Shown: positions 9,561-19,229, counted from the stretch's first letter. The stretch: DNA of 64,000 nt from Thiodiazotropha sp040791665 (GCA_040791665.1 JBFNNX010000026.1:1-64000); one strand, 5' to 3'. Notes: a model not told the origin generated them from the letters alone. Numbers and translations are program-made.

Positions 9561-9585
9561 ATTGGATTAGTGTTAACAGGCCCTA
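9561..9585 (+). repeat. Solitary right end of the MITE-like element
   Basis: 25 bp (ATTGGATTAGTGTTAACAGG then CCCTA) identical to the right terminal repeat of the element at 2279-2549, in the same orientation, with no recognisable left end. The whole 9209-9873 gap holds otherwise only the cfa hairpin and the terminator of the EF-G-like gene. Confidence 0.7.
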
Positions 9586-9761
9586 GATCAGGCATGTCCA
9601 GTGTATAATTATTTTGCAATATTCCGTGTTTGATAAATAGACCGGATAACGATGTTTATATATCAATTCTCAGGTGAGTGCTTATCCTATTTTTGCAGCG
9701 TTATTTATTGAATGGTTCTGTTTTTCGCCTGCGTTTTCATCGCTATTTAGATGATAAAAGA

Positions 9762-9794
9762 AACCGCTCTGTTTCTTAAAAAAACAGAGCGGTT
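9762..9794 (-). terminator. Rho-independent terminator of the EF-G-like gene
   Basis: A perfect 13-bp stem (AACCGCTCTGTTT / AAACAGAGCGGTT) with a 7-base loop. Read on the minus strand it is followed by TCTTTTAT. It lies 80 bp beyond the stop of the EF-G-like gene. A run of A's before the plus-strand stem makes it mainly a minus-strand signal. Confidence 0.75.
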
Positions 9795-9873
9795 GATGCT
9801 TGCCTAACTTAGGATGTATGTGTACCTATAAGTAGGTGTCTGTTTGTGTTGTTGGCATCGACAGGCCGGCGAC

Positions 9874-11910
9874 TTATCCTTGTTTCGATGACTTGAGCTG
9901 TTGTTGGATATTCGCAGGCACTGCCTCATAGTGACTGAACTCGATAGTATAGTTGCCTTCACCGCCGGTAATTGCTTTCAGCTGTGTGGCATAGCCCTCC
10001 AGTTCGGACAGGGGCGCTTGACCTTTAATGATCAACATATTGTTATGCCCAGACTCAGTACCGCTGATCTGTCCCCGGCGCCCTGCAAGATCACCAGTCA
10101 AGTCACCCATAAAATTGTCTGGAGTTGTAATGGAGATATTTACGATCGGTTCCAATATCACCGGTCCGGCCCTATCCACCGCTTCCAGGAAGGCCTTCTT
10201 GCCTGCGGTGACAAAGGCAATCTCTTTGGAGTCGACTGAATGGTATTTTCCATCGAAAATAATCACGCGAATATCCTGCATGGCAAAACCGCCAATTGCG
10301 CCTTCTTCCATGGCCTGTTTTACACCTTTTTCAACAGCGGGAATGAATTGGCCCGGGATAGCACCTCCGACGATTTGGTTGACAAATTCAAAGCCCTCAC
10401 CTCGATCAAGGGGCTCTATGCGAAGATGTACCTCACCGAACTGACCGGCACCACCGGTCTGCTTTTTATGCCGGTAGTCTGCCTCGGCCTTGCGAGTAAT
10501 GGTTTCGCGATAGGCGATGCTGGGTGGATGGGTTTCCACTTCTACACCATATTTTTTCTTGATTTGTTGCAGTAACACTTCAAGATGCAACTCTCCGAGA
10601 CCACGCATCACCGTTTCATTCATACTGACGTTGTGTTCGACGTGGAAACAGGGGTCCTCATCCTCCAGCTTGTGCAGTGCGTCGCTCAGCTTCTGCTCAT
10701 CACCCCGTTTGGCGGTATTGATGGCGAGACCGAACAGAGGCAGGGGGCATTCGATGGATCGCAAGTGGTGGTGATCCTCATCGTGGGAATCATGCAGAAC
10801 GGCATCGAAGTGGATATCTTCAATTCTTGCCACAGCACAGATATCCCCCGGAACGGCCTGACTCATCTCGTCCTGCTCTTTTCCCTGGAGTCTGAGCAGA
10901 TGGTTGACCTTGAAGGGCTTGCGTGCGTCACCTATAAAGAGTTGGGCATTGGTTTCCAGGGTTCCCTGGTGCACGCGAAAGATCCCCAACTTACCACGAT
11001 AGGGGTCATTGAGGACCTTGAAAACGTGTCCGATAACGTGTTTATCCGGATCGGGAGAGACCTTGACAGGCTGCATATCTGACCCTTCACCCTTCATAAA
11101 AGGGGGTGGGTTTCCTTCTGTCGGATCTGGCATCAAGCGCGCGAACAGTGTCAGGAGCTCATCCAGCCCGGCACCGTTCTCGACGGAGGTAAAGCAGACC
11201 GGTATCAGATGGCCTTCACGCAGGGCTTTTTCAAAGGGGTCATGCAGTTGATCGGGCTGCAGAGCCTGGCCTTGCTCCAGATAGAGTTCCATCAACTCCT
11301 CGTCCACCTCGACCACCTGATCGATCATATTGTCGTGGGCTTGAGAAACCGTGGAGAACATCGTCTCATCGCCTCCCGGCTGAAAAAAACAATCGATGAC
11401 TCGCTGCCCGTTTTCCGTGGGTAGGTTGATAGGAAGGCACTCCTTGCCGAAGCTCTCCTGCAGGCTGTTCATCAGTGCTTCGTAATCTATACCGTCACTA
11501 TCGATTTTATTGACAATGATAAAACGGCAGAGATTTCTGTGTTTTGCGGCATCCATCATGCGGATGGTGACGGGTTCGATACCGGTAGCGGCATTGACGA
11601 CCACGGCGGCCGTCTCAACAGCAGGAAGGATGCTGATGCCCCGGCCCAGGAAGTCGGCGTATCCCGGGGTATCGATGATGTTTACCTGTTTGTCTTCATG
11701 GCTGAGATGGGTTATTGCGATATCGAGAGAGTGTTGCAGTTCTTTCTCCATATCGTCGTAATCACAGACGGTCTCTCCTCTCTCGATGCTTCCAGCGTTT
11801 TGAATCATGCCGCTTTTTTGCAGCAGCGATTCGATCAGACTGGTCTTGCCAGCTCCTGCATGCCCAACGAGGGCGATATTACGAATGTCGTGGGTCGAAT
11901 AACTGGCCAT
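9874..11910 (-). CDS. Elongation factor G-like translational GTPase
   Basis: A 678-aa GTPase with G1 (GHAGAGKTS), G3 (DTPGYADF), G4 (NKID) and the EF-G domains II-V (domain IV KKQTGGAGQFGEV). It lacks the str-operon context (rpsL, rpsG, tuf) of the housekeeping EF-G and resembles the second EF-G copy (FusA2 type) found alone in many proteobacteria, whose role in translocation is not settled. I chose the ATG at 11910 (MASYSTHDIRN), which has AGGAGT 4 bp upstream, over the ATG at 11946. It is a single-gene unit with its own terminator. Conserved neighbours give no further hint. Confidence 0.85.
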   Translation of the reverse strand: MASYSTHDIRNIALVGHAGAGKTSLIESLLQKSGMIQNAGSIERGETVCDYDDMEKELQHSLDIAITHLSHEDKQVNIIDTPGYADFLGRGISILPAVETAAVVVNAATGIEPVTIRMMDAAKHRNLCRFIIVNKIDSDGIDYEALMNSLQESFGKECLPINLPTENGQRVIDCFFQPGGDETMFSTVSQAHDNMIDQVVEVDEELMELYLEQGQALQPDQLHDPFEKALREGHLIPVCFTSVENGAGLDELLTLFARLMPDPTEGNPPPFMKGEGSDMQPVKVSPDPDKHVIGHVFKVLNDPYRGKLGIFRVHQGTLETNAQLFIGDARKPFKVNHLLRLQGKEQDEMSQAVPGDICAVARIEDIHFDAVLHDSHDEDHHHLRSIECPLPLFGLAINTAKRGDEQKLSDALHKLEDEDPCFHVEHNVSMNETVMRGLGELHLEVLLQQIKKKYGVEVETHPPSIAYRETITRKAEADYRHKKQTGGAGQFGEVHLRIEPLDRGEGFEFVNQIVGGAIPGQFIPAVEKGVKQAMEEGAIGGFAMQDIRVIIFDGKYHSVDSKEIAFVTAGKKAFLEAVDRAGPVILEPIVNISITTPDNFMGDLTGDLAGRRGQISGTESGHNNMLIIKGQAPLSELEGYATQLKAITGGEGNYTIEFSHYEAVPANIQQQLKSSKQG

Positions 11911-12220
11911 ATTGACTCCTATCAGCGGAAACGCGGGTCTATCCAAGAGGATTGACGGAAGATAACAGCAAAAGGATATTAGTTTTCTTCTGGTTAGGCC
12001 AGTATATCAATTCGAATGCCGGAGTAATTGAGCTTGAACAGGAAAATGTGAGAAATCAGTTGGCGTATCCAAACTGCTCACTTGATCGGATGGATATCGA
12101 TATATGGGTGTGATGAAGAGCAGCGACTCTCTAATCGGGATTAACAGTCCAGGCCCGTGATGCCTTGGCACAAGGGAAACAGGCAGCAGCAGTTTTGTTT
12201 CATTGGTCGACTTTCAATTG
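11911..12220. other. Intergenic region, no gene seen
   Basis: 310 bp between the end of the ccm operon and the start of the EF-G-like gene. It must contain the EF-G-like promoter. I find no clear terminator for ccmI and no supported reading frame. Confidence 0.45.
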
Positions 12221-13507
12221 TTACGGATGGACAGAATTTATCACAACCTTCACTATTTCCGACTGGCCCGGGCTGACAGCGCTTGTTTCACCCTCGAGAT
12301 CACCACTTTGCGCGGTGGGGTTGCCCGACAGGGATATGCGCGCACCCACTGCCACTTCTGAGAATTTGGAGAGTGTCATCTGCGGCATCATAGCCATGGT
12401 GTCATCCAAATCTATCGAAAGAGGAAGGTCGCTGACCCTCTTGCGCACCGCCGCCAACGGCATGGGGGGGCCGCTAATTGCCTTGGCATAGATAAAAAGC
12501 AGATCGTCCGGTTTCGCCTTGTCCCGCATTTCGGGGGATAGGGATATTTCGACTTTAATCGATTTACCTCCAGCAGCCCCTGCCTTTTCAGGCAATGGCT
12601 TGTTGGTCTGAACGATGCTGGGCAGCTCAGGTTCCTCTGGCGCCATTCCCAATTGTTTACGGGCATCATCCAGGGCTTCGTTGACGGATTCGAGTTCGGC
12701 GCTTTGCGGTTTCAGCAGACCCCTCAGTTTGGACCAACGATCAACGGCATTCTGGTAATCCGTACGCTGATAGGCGAGTATACCGGCGATCCAGAGTACA
12801 TTGGGATTGTCAGGTTCCAGCTGAAACGCCTTTTCAACCATCGGCGCTGCCCGTCCGGTAAAGTCATTTCCGGCGTTTGAGGCTATCGCTTCGGAGTATG
12901 CAAGCAGAAGAGCCACATTATTGTCGCCGATCTCCATGGCGCGTTCGAAGGCATTGATGGCAGCCGAAGGATCATTCATCGCCATATAGCTGCGTCCCAG
13001 CATGACCCAGCCCTCCTGGTTGTCTGGCTGTTCCTCCATTTTAGCGGCAAGTCGCTTGACCAGTTCCTCCATGGGCGGCAGGTTCTGAATTGAGCGTCCT
13101 TGAGATTGGGCCGAAGCCGTGGGCATTCCGGCTGGTTGACCTGCCAAACGGGTAATAATCTCTGGGGAGCCTATAAACTGGTATGTCAGCAGTGCAGCGA
13201 GTGGAATCACCAGCGCAGACAGTGCCATCATTTGGCCGGGTCCTTTGGATTCCGCCGTGAGTGATTCTTCCGATACGTCTGAGAGCAATTCTTTTTCCAA
13301 ATCCTTGCGTGCTGCATCATAACGGGCCTGGTCGAGTGCGCCTGATTGCAGGTCACTGTCCAACTCGGCAAGCTGCTGTTTGAACACGGCCAGGTTGAGT
13401 TCATCGGAAGTGATGCCACTGGTGACCTGCTTGCGCATCAATGGCAATGCGACAAATCCCATAGCCAGGAGTGTGAACCCGGCGATAATTGTCCAGAATA
13501 GGGTCAT
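12221..13507 (-). CDS. ccmI: Cytochrome c biogenesis protein CcmI
   Basis: A 428-aa membrane protein. It has an N-terminal helix (MTLFWTIIAGFTLLAMGFVALP), a cytoplasmic loop, a second helix (MALSALVIPLAALLTYQFIG), then a periplasmic TPR domain (WVMLGRSYMAMNDPSAAINA) and a C-terminal beta-rich extension. CcmI holds apocytochrome c by its C-terminus and presents it to the CcmFH haem ligation complex. It overlaps ccmH by 4 bp (ATGA) and is the last gene of the operon. Confidence 0.92.
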   Translation of the reverse strand: MTLFWTIIAGFTLLAMGFVALPLMRKQVTSGITSDELNLAVFKQQLAELDSDLQSGALDQARYDAARKDLEKELLSDVSEESLTAESKGPGQMMALSALVIPLAALLTYQFIGSPEIITRLAGQPAGMPTASAQSQGRSIQNLPPMEELVKRLAAKMEEQPDNQEGWVMLGRSYMAMNDPSAAINAFERAMEIGDNNVALLLAYSEAIASNAGNDFTGRAAPMVEKAFQLEPDNPNVLWIAGILAYQRTDYQNAVDRWSKLRGLLKPQSAELESVNEALDDARKQLGMAPEEPELPSIVQTNKPLPEKAGAAGGKSIKVEISLSPEMRDKAKPDDLLFIYAKAISGPPMPLAAVRKRVSDLPLSIDLDDTMAMMPQMTLSKFSEVAVGARISLSGNPTAQSGDLEGETSAVSPGQSEIVKVVINSVHP

Positions 13508-13983
13508 TGGTCAGCGTCTCTGTGGTCGGTCGACTGGTTTAACAAGCGGTTGAGTCTTTGTTCCTCTTCCGCGGAAAGCTCGGTCTCCTGGGAAACACTT
13601 TTACGCTTCAGGATACGGAAAAGTACCACCCCGCCAATGAGGAAAACGATCAGGGGTCCAAACCATATCGGATAGGTAGTGGGTTTGAGGGGTGGATTGT
13701 AGAGTACGAAATCACCATAGCGGGCAACCATGAAGTTGATGATATCGTCCTTCTCCTGACCGCTCTTCATCATCTCGTAGATTTCATTACGCAGATCGAT
13801 AGCGAGTTCTGCATTGGATCCGGCCAGGGATTCATTCTGACATACAAGGCATCGCATCTCCTCGATGATGGCGCGGAAATCTTCCGCCTGTTCCGGTTTA
13901 TCGAAGGTGTAGTCAGCCAGGGTGGCAGCCTGTATGGCGGGCAGGGCGAATAACAGGGTAATAGTCAATACAAACAGGCGCAC
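13504..13983 (-). CDS. ccmH: Cytochrome c biogenesis thiol reductase CcmH
   Basis: 159 aa with a signal peptide (MRLFVLTITLLFALPAIQA), the redox motif Cys45-Leu-Val-Cys48 (MRCLVCQNESLAGS) and a C-terminal transmembrane helix (IWFGPLIVFLIGGVVLF). It reduces the apocytochrome CXXCH disulfide in the periplasm before haem attachment. Its length is that of the short CcmH/CcmL form, with the TPR part encoded separately as ccmI. It lies 4 bp after ccmG. Confidence 0.95.
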   Translation of the reverse strand: MRLFVLTITLLFALPAIQAATLADYTFDKPEQAEDFRAIIEEMRCLVCQNESLAGSNAELAIDLRNEIYEMMKSGQEKDDIINFMVARYGDFVLYNPPLKPTTYPIWFGPLIVFLIGGVVLFRILKRKSVSQETELSAEEEQRLNRLLNQSTDHRDADQ

Positions 13984-13987
13984 GTCA

Positions 13988-14527
13988 CTATCCTTTACGC
14001 TTTAAGTCTTCAATCAGGGGCAGTAATGTCTCATTGAACAGCTGCATGGTCATCGGCCCCGCGTGTTTGTAGTGGATAATGCCCTCACTGTCCACCAAAA
14101 AGGTCTCCGGAGCGCCATACACCCCGAGATCGATTGCGGTACGTCCCTTCTTGTCGAATATGTTGATGCTGTAGGGATCACCGAGTTGGCGCAACCATAC
14201 CTGTGCCTTATCCCGTTCGTCTTTCCAGTTTAAGCCGACGATGTCCACTTTGCCGGAGCGGGAGAGTCGTACCAGGGTTTCATGTTCGGCACGGCATGAG
14301 ACACACCAGGTTGCCCAAACATTGAGAAGATAAACCTTACCCTGCAGATCACTCGTCTTTACGATCGTGTCGGGGCTTTCCACGGTAGGTAGCGCAAATT
14401 CAGGAACCGACTTGCCAATGAGTGGAGAGGGGATCTCCCGCGGGTTCATACCCAGGCCCTTGAACAGGAAAGCGGCAATTACTGCAAAAATTATGAGGGG
14501 TATGGAGTAGCGTAGATATCGATTCAT
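13988..14527 (-). CDS. ccmG: Thiol:disulfide interchange protein CcmG/DsbE
   Basis: A 179-aa membrane-anchored thioredoxin-like protein. It has an N-terminal helix (YSIPLIIFAVIAAFLF) and the active site WATWCVSCRAEH with Cys75 and Cys78. It passes reductant from CcdA/DsbD to CcmH or apocytochrome. The ATG at 14527 (MNRYLRYS) starts 7 bp after the ccmF stop and has GGGAG upstream; the longer frame from 14563 would overlap ccmF and add a hydrophilic leader before the anchor. Confidence 0.93.
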   Translation of the reverse strand: MNRYLRYSIPLIIFAVIAAFLFKGLGMNPREIPSPLIGKSVPEFALPTVESPDTIVKTSDLQGKVYLLNVWATWCVSCRAEHETLVRLSRSGKVDIVGLNWKDERDKAQVWLRQLGDPYSINIFDKKGRTAIDLGVYGAPETFLVDSEGIIHYKHAGPMTMQLFNETLLPLIEDLKRKG

Positions 14528-14534
14528 AGTTGAT

Positions 14535-16532
14535 TTAACTCCCTGACGATGCCGGGGCGGCATTGGCAGTGTTGACCTGCTGAGAGGATCTTGCTTTGGC
14601 GGTACGATAGCGCCGGTCGGTGACTGCGAGAATGCCCCCCAGCCCCATCAGCAGCCCGCCCAACCATATCCAACGCACATAGGGTTTGTAGTAGAGTCGG
14701 AGGCTCCAGTCACCGGCGCCAAGGGGTTCGCCCAACGATACATAGAGGTCTCGGGTCAGTCCCCAATCGATTGCAGCCTCGGTCATCGGCTTGGTCTGGA
14801 CAAAGTATGTACGCTTTTCCGGTTCCAGGGTGGCCAGCTGTTTACCGTCTTTGGAGACCTGGAAGTTGCCGCGATGGGCATTGTAGTTAGGCCCTGGCGT
14901 GCGTTTTACACCTTCGAATTTGAAGCTGTAACCGGCTATATCACTCACATCACCAGGGCTCATGCGCACATCGGACTCGATGCCGTAGTTGCTGACCATG
15001 GTAACGCCAACGATAAACATCGCTACTCCCAGGTGAGCGAGGATCATACCGTAATAACTGCGACCACCGGTTTTCAGATCGATCCAGAAGCCGGAAAAAC
15101 CCTGCTTGTGCTTGAGCCGGTCCCTGAGATTTACCACATGGGAGGTTGCAATCCACATCGCCAGTCCCATCCCGAGTCCAACCAGCCAGTTGCCTGATGA
15201 GAACATGGGCAGGAGGCTCAGCAGACCGAACAGTAGACTGACAATGAAGGCGGCCCTCAGCTGCCTGACCAACTGGGATGGTTCGGCATGTTTCCAGCGT
15301 GCCAGCGTGCCCATTCCCATGAGCAGGGCGAGGAAGGGGGTTGTCAGCAGGAACATCTTGTTGAACCAGGGAAATCCTACGGAGATTTTTCCCAGGTCGA
15401 GGGCGTCATAAATAAGTGGAGCCAGGGTGCCGAGCAGAACCAGGGCGGCAAATACCGATAGCAACAGGTTATTGCCCAACAGGAAGGTCTCCCGGGATAC
15501 CAGGTCGAACCGGCCACCTCCCGAAATGTAGGGTGCGCGCCATGTGTAGAGAAGCAGTGAACCACCGATGACAATCAGCAGGAAAATCAGGATGAAGACG
15601 CCGCGTGCCGGATCCGAGGCAAAGGAGTGAACCGAGGTGAGTACGCCGGAACGCACCAGAAAGGTGCCCAAAAGGCTCAGGGAGAAGGCCGAAATGGCAA
15701 GCAGTACCGTCCAGCTTTTGAAGGCGCCGCGCTTTTCCGTAACCGCCAGGGAGTGGATCAGTGCGGTACCCACCAACCATGGCATGAAGGAGGCGTTTTC
15801 CACCGGATCCCAGAACCACCAGCCGCCCCAGCCCAGCTCGTAATAGGCCCACCAGCTTCCCAGGGCGATGCCCAAAGTGAGGAAGACCCAGGCGATGGTC
15901 GTCCAGGGACGGGACCAACGCGCCCAGGAGGCATCGAGTCGTCCGCCCAGGAGTGCGGCGATGGCGAAGGCGAAGGCAACGGAAAAACCCACATATCCCA
16001 TATAGAGCATGGGGGGATGGATCGCCAGACCGGGATCCTGGAGCATAGGATTCAGCTCGCCACCCTCCATGGGTGCCGGAAAGGTTCTGGCAAACGGGTT
16101 AGAGGTCAACAGCATAAAGAGCATGAAGCCGATGCTGATCATACCCATTACGGAGAGTACCCGTGAAACCATTTCGAGGGGTAGATTGCGGCTGAAAACG
16201 GCAATCGCCACGCTCCAGCATGCGAGCAGAAAGGCCCATAGCAGCAGTGAACCCTCATGGGCTCCCCAAACGGCTGATATCTTATAGATATCGGGTAGTT
16301 TAGTGTTGCCGTGCTGGGCCACATAGATTACAGAGAAATCGTTGCTCAGAAAGGCGTTGGTGAGAATGATCAGGGAGATCAACAGGAAGACGAACTGTCC
16401 CCAGGCGAGGGAGCGTGATGCCGCCATCCACGATGCGGTACGGGTATAGGAGCCAATCAGGGGCACAACCGCCTGGGTGATCGCCAGGCAGAGGGCGAGA
16501 ATGAGTGCGAAATGGCCTAGTTCAGGAATCAT
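14535..16532 (-). CDS. ccmF: Haem lyase subunit CcmF
   Basis: 665 aa with many transmembrane helices and the tryptophan-rich haem-handling signature GGWWFWDPVENASFMPW, followed by LGTFLVRSGVLTSVHSFASD, both diagnostic of CcmF. It receives haem from holo-CcmE and, with CcmH/CcmI, attaches it to apocytochrome c. Its length matches the family (about 650). It overlaps ccmE by 4 bp, which fits translational coupling. Confidence 0.97.
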   Translation of the reverse strand: MIPELGHFALILALCLAITQAVVPLIGSYTRTASWMAASRSLAWGQFVFLLISLIILTNAFLSNDFSVIYVAQHGNTKLPDIYKISAVWGAHEGSLLLWAFLLACWSVAIAVFSRNLPLEMVSRVLSVMGMISIGFMLFMLLTSNPFARTFPAPMEGGELNPMLQDPGLAIHPPMLYMGYVGFSVAFAFAIAALLGGRLDASWARWSRPWTTIAWVFLTLGIALGSWWAYYELGWGGWWFWDPVENASFMPWLVGTALIHSLAVTEKRGAFKSWTVLLAISAFSLSLLGTFLVRSGVLTSVHSFASDPARGVFILIFLLIVIGGSLLLYTWRAPYISGGGRFDLVSRETFLLGNNLLLSVFAALVLLGTLAPLIYDALDLGKISVGFPWFNKMFLLTTPFLALLMGMGTLARWKHAEPSQLVRQLRAAFIVSLLFGLLSLLPMFSSGNWLVGLGMGLAMWIATSHVVNLRDRLKHKQGFSGFWIDLKTGGRSYYGMILAHLGVAMFIVGVTMVSNYGIESDVRMSPGDVSDIAGYSFKFEGVKRTPGPNYNAHRGNFQVSKDGKQLATLEPEKRTYFVQTKPMTEAAIDWGLTRDLYVSLGEPLGAGDWSLRLYYKPYVRWIWLGGLLMGLGGILAVTDRRYRTAKARSSQQVNTANAAPASSGS

Positions 16533-16990
16533 TGGATTTTCGACTGCAGGTTTTTAACCCCCTCGTCATGAGCGGTCTTCAGAGAAGCCGCCACTTCGGG
16601 CGGCATGTAGTTCTCATCGTGCTTGGCGAGGACCTCGCTGGCAATGAAGATGCCTGATTCGTTCAATTGCCCCATGGCGACAATCCCCTGACCTTCACGG
16701 AACAGGTCGGGCAGGATGCCTGTGTACTCCACGGTCACGGCCTCGGCATTATCGGTGACTGAGAATGCGGTGGTCAGTCCATCCGGTTTACGCTTTACGC
16801 TATCGACCTCGACCAGACCGCCAATGCGAAACGGGTGGGCGGTTGGTGCTTTACCCTCGGCAACTTCCGAAGGGGAGAAGAAGAACATCAGGTTTTCGTC
16901 AAAGGCGTTGAGGGCCAGCCAGGTGGCCACACCAATACCGGCCACCATCAGGCCGATCAGCGTCAGTCGTTTCTTGCGTATGGGATTCAT
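16529..16990 (-). CDS. ccmE: Periplasmic haem chaperone CcmE
   Basis: A 153-aa protein with an N-terminal anchor (LTLIGLMVAGIGVATWLAL), an OB-fold core and the haem-binding motif LAKHDENYMPPE, in which His124 is the covalent haem ligand and Tyr128 the axial ligand. It carries haem from the CcmABCD complex to CcmF. It overlaps ccmD (ATGA) and ccmF by 4 bp each. Confidence 0.97.
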   Translation of the reverse strand: MNPIRKKRLTLIGLMVAGIGVATWLALNAFDENLMFFFSPSEVAEGKAPTAHPFRIGGLVEVDSVKRKPDGLTTAFSVTDNAEAVTVEYTGILPDLFREGQGIVAMGQLNESGIFIASEVLAKHDENYMPPEVAASLKTAHDEGVKNLQSKIQ

Positions 16991-17154
16991 CTCTGTTCTT
17001 TCCTGGCCCGACGTAGTTTTCGGGCGATATCTTTCAAAACTCTCTTGCGATGTTGCATAGGCGCAACAACATTGCCGACGAGGATAATCAGCGCCAGCAA
17101 AAAGGAGGGCCAGACGTAGACGGCATATCCGCCCATGGCGAAGAATTCACTCAT
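16987..17154 (-). CDS. ccmD: Haem exporter protein CcmD (55 aa)
   Basis: A short gene read directly from the sequence. The product begins MSEFFAMGGYAVYVWPSF, continues into one hydrophobic helix (LLALIILVGNVVAP) and ends in a basic tail (HRKRVLKDIARKLRRARK). This is the CcmD pattern: an N-terminal periplasmic MGGY..YVW piece, a single helix and a positively charged cytoplasmic end. CcmD helps release holo-CcmE from the CcmABC complex. Its ATG overlaps the ccmC stop and its TGA overlaps the ccmE start, so it is tightly coupled. Confidence 0.95.
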   Translation of the reverse strand: MSEFFAMGGYAVYVWPSFLLALIILVGNVVAPMQHRKRVLKDIARKLRRARKEQR

Positions 17155-17897
17155 TTCGCCTCCTGTTCGACCATTTCCTGCACCCAGCGCGAGTTGCGTT
17201 CACGCTCTACAATTTCCGCACGCGCGCGCATTAAGACCACGGCGCCATAGTAAAGTTTAAATGAGATGGCCATGGTGAGCAGCGGAATCAACATAGTCAT
17301 ATCCATTGAAGGTTTGTCGAATTTCGTCACCGATGCGGGCTGATGCAGCGTGTTCCACCACTCAACCGAATAGTGAATGACGGGGATGTTGACCACGCCA
17401 ACCAGGGCCAGGATCGAAACTGCGCGGGCAGCGACGCGTTTGTCTTCGATGGCGCTATGCAGGGCGATGATGCCGAGGTAGAGAAACAGCAACAACAGTT
17501 CAGACGTCAGTCGCGCATCCCAAACCCACCATGTCCCCCACATCGGTTTGCCCCACAGAGAACCGGTGGCAAGGGCTAAAAAAGTAAATGAGGCCCCCAC
17601 TGCGGCACTGCTGATAACGATGATTTCCGTCATCTTGATTCGCCATACCAGGCTGATCAGCCCGGAGACAGCCATCACCACATAGATAAACATCGACATC
17701 CATGCGGCTGGTACATGGATATACATGATGCGATAGCTCTCTCCCTGTTGATAGTCAGGGGGTGCGACGAAAAGGCCATTGTAGAGACCCCATACCAGGG
17801 TGATCAGAAAACTCACCATGAACCAGGGGATCAATTTCCCAGCCACACTATAGAAGTAGCGAGGCGAACCCATTTGATGAAAGAAGCGAATGATCAT
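17151..17897 (-). CDS. ccmC: Haem exporter subunit CcmC
   Basis: 248 aa, six transmembrane helices, with the haem-handling signature GTWWVWDARLTSELLL and HVPAAWMSMFIY, both conserved in CcmC. CcmC is the subunit that loads haem onto CcmE. It starts 1 bp after ccmB and its stop overlaps ccmD. Confidence 0.96.
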   Translation of the reverse strand: MIIRFFHQMGSPRYFYSVAGKLIPWFMVSFLITLVWGLYNGLFVAPPDYQQGESYRIMYIHVPAAWMSMFIYVVMAVSGLISLVWRIKMTEIIVISSAAVGASFTFLALATGSLWGKPMWGTWWVWDARLTSELLLLFLYLGIIALHSAIEDKRVAARAVSILALVGVVNIPVIHYSVEWWNTLHQPASVTKFDKPSMDMTMLIPLLTMAISFKLYYGAVVLMRARAEIVERERNSRWVQEMVEQEAK

Positions 17898-17898
17898 A

Positions 17899-18582
17899 TC
17901 AACTCAGACTGATTCTCAATGAAGCGGCGGTAGCCATGGGGGCCAGCACCAGGGAACCCACCAGCATGGCGGATAAAATGGACAGTTGCGCTGTCGTCGG
18001 GATGCCGACAATAGCAGTTTTGACAGCATCCGTGGCAAAGATCAATACCGGTACGTAGAGCGGCAGTACCAGGAGTGAAAGTATCACACCTCCCCGGCGC
18101 AAACCTACCGTCAGGGCCACCCCGACAGAACCGATCAGACTCAGTACCGGCGTACCTAAGATCAGGGTGAGCATGAGGGTGGGAACGGCGGAACCCGGGA
18201 TGTGCAGCAATACAGCCAGCAAAGGTGCAACGACAAAAAGCGGGAGGCCGGTTACCAGCCAGTGGGCCAATATCTTTGCCAGGACGAGGATCGATACCGG
18301 ATGGGCGCTCAGCATAAACTGTTCCAGTGAACCGTCATCGTAGTCAGAGCGGAACATGCTATCAAGAGAGAGCAGTGCGGCGAGCAGGGCAGCCACCCAG
18401 ATCACCCCGGGACCGACCGCCTCAATAAGCTTGGGATCGTTGCCAATGCCCAATGGGAACATGGCCGTGACCAAAACGAAGAAGAGCATCGGATTGACCA
18501 GTTCCGCCCGGCGGCGATAGGCCAACACCAGATCCCTTTTAAGGAGCAGGCTGAAAGCGCTTGAGAGGGAGAGGGTACTCAT
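17899..18582 (-). CDS. ccmB: Haem exporter subunit CcmB
   Basis: 227 aa with six hydrophobic helices and the CcmB N-terminal RDLVLAYRRRAELVNPMLFFVLV region. It is the membrane partner of the CcmA ATPase in the complex that releases haem-loaded CcmE. It overlaps ccmA by 4 bp. Confidence 0.95.
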   Translation of the reverse strand: MSTLSLSSAFSLLLKRDLVLAYRRRAELVNPMLFFVLVTAMFPLGIGNDPKLIEAVGPGVIWVAALLAALLSLDSMFRSDYDDGSLEQFMLSAHPVSILVLAKILAHWLVTGLPLFVVAPLLAVLLHIPGSAVPTLMLTLILGTPVLSLIGSVGVALTVGLRRGGVILSLLVLPLYVPVLIFATDAVKTAIVGIPTTAQLSILSAMLVGSLVLAPMATAASLRISLS

Positions 18583-19229
18583 CGTTCAGAGAGATTGATA
18601 CGTACCAGTTGGATTTCATCCCTGAAGCCAATCCGGTGATGGGTGGTCATGGCTGCCATGCCCCCTCGCTCAAGATGCCCCTCGAACAGGCGTTCCATAT
18701 GCTCAATGCCTTTTCGGTCGAGGGAGGTAAAGGGTTCATCCAGTATCCACAGTTTCGCATCGGTGACCAAAAGTCTTGCTATCGCAAGACGACGCTGTTG
18801 GCCGGCAGAGAGGTTACGTGTCGGTATATCCTCGAATCCGTATAAACCGACCTGGTCCAGCGCTTCCTCCAGGTCGATTTCGTCTTGTGCCTTGCCGAGC
18901 CCGCGGGCGATGCGAAGATTTTCCAAGGGAGTCAGGTCGAGCTTGGAACCATCCTTGTGGCCCAGATAGGCGATATGCTCGTGGAATTCGGGCCCCAGTC
19001 GAAAAATATCTTCCCCTTCCCACAACAGTTCTCCCGATTCCGGCAGGCGTATGCCGCAGAGTATGCGAAGCAGTGAGGTCTTGCCACTGCCGTTGCGGCC
19101 TTCCAGGACCAGCGCCTGACCTGGGTTAATACTGAAACTCAGTTCTTCGAACAGGACCCTGTCGTCTCGTATGCAGAGCAGTGAGCGCGCCTCGTAGGTG
19201 ATTGGGGAGTGTGTGGTTGGTGCTGTCAC
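18579..19229 (-). CDS. ccmA: Haem exporter ATP-binding protein CcmA
   Basis: A 216-aa ABC ATPase with Walker A GRNGSGKTS (Lys50), signature LSAGQQRRLAIARL and Walker B LWILDEP. With CcmB it uses ATP to release holo-CcmE. It is the first gene of the nine-gene ccmABCDEFGHI operon, which has the canonical order with overlapping or near-adjacent genes throughout. Confidence 0.95.
   Translation of the reverse strand: MTAPTTHSPITYEARSLLCIRDDRVLFEELSFSINPGQALVLEGRNGSGKTSLLRILCGIRLPESGELLWEGEDIFRLGPEFHEHIAYLGHKDGSKLDLTPLENLRIARGLGKAQDEIDLEEALDQVGLYGFEDIPTRNLSAGQQRRLAIARLLVTDAKLWILDEPFTSLDRKGIEHMERLFEGHLERGGMAAMTTHHRIGFRDEIQLVRINLSER

Noticed and set aside
9369..9608. 79-codon frame including the solitary repeat end
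   Set aside because: No ribosome-binding site, no leader, and it runs through the repeat; judged non-coding.
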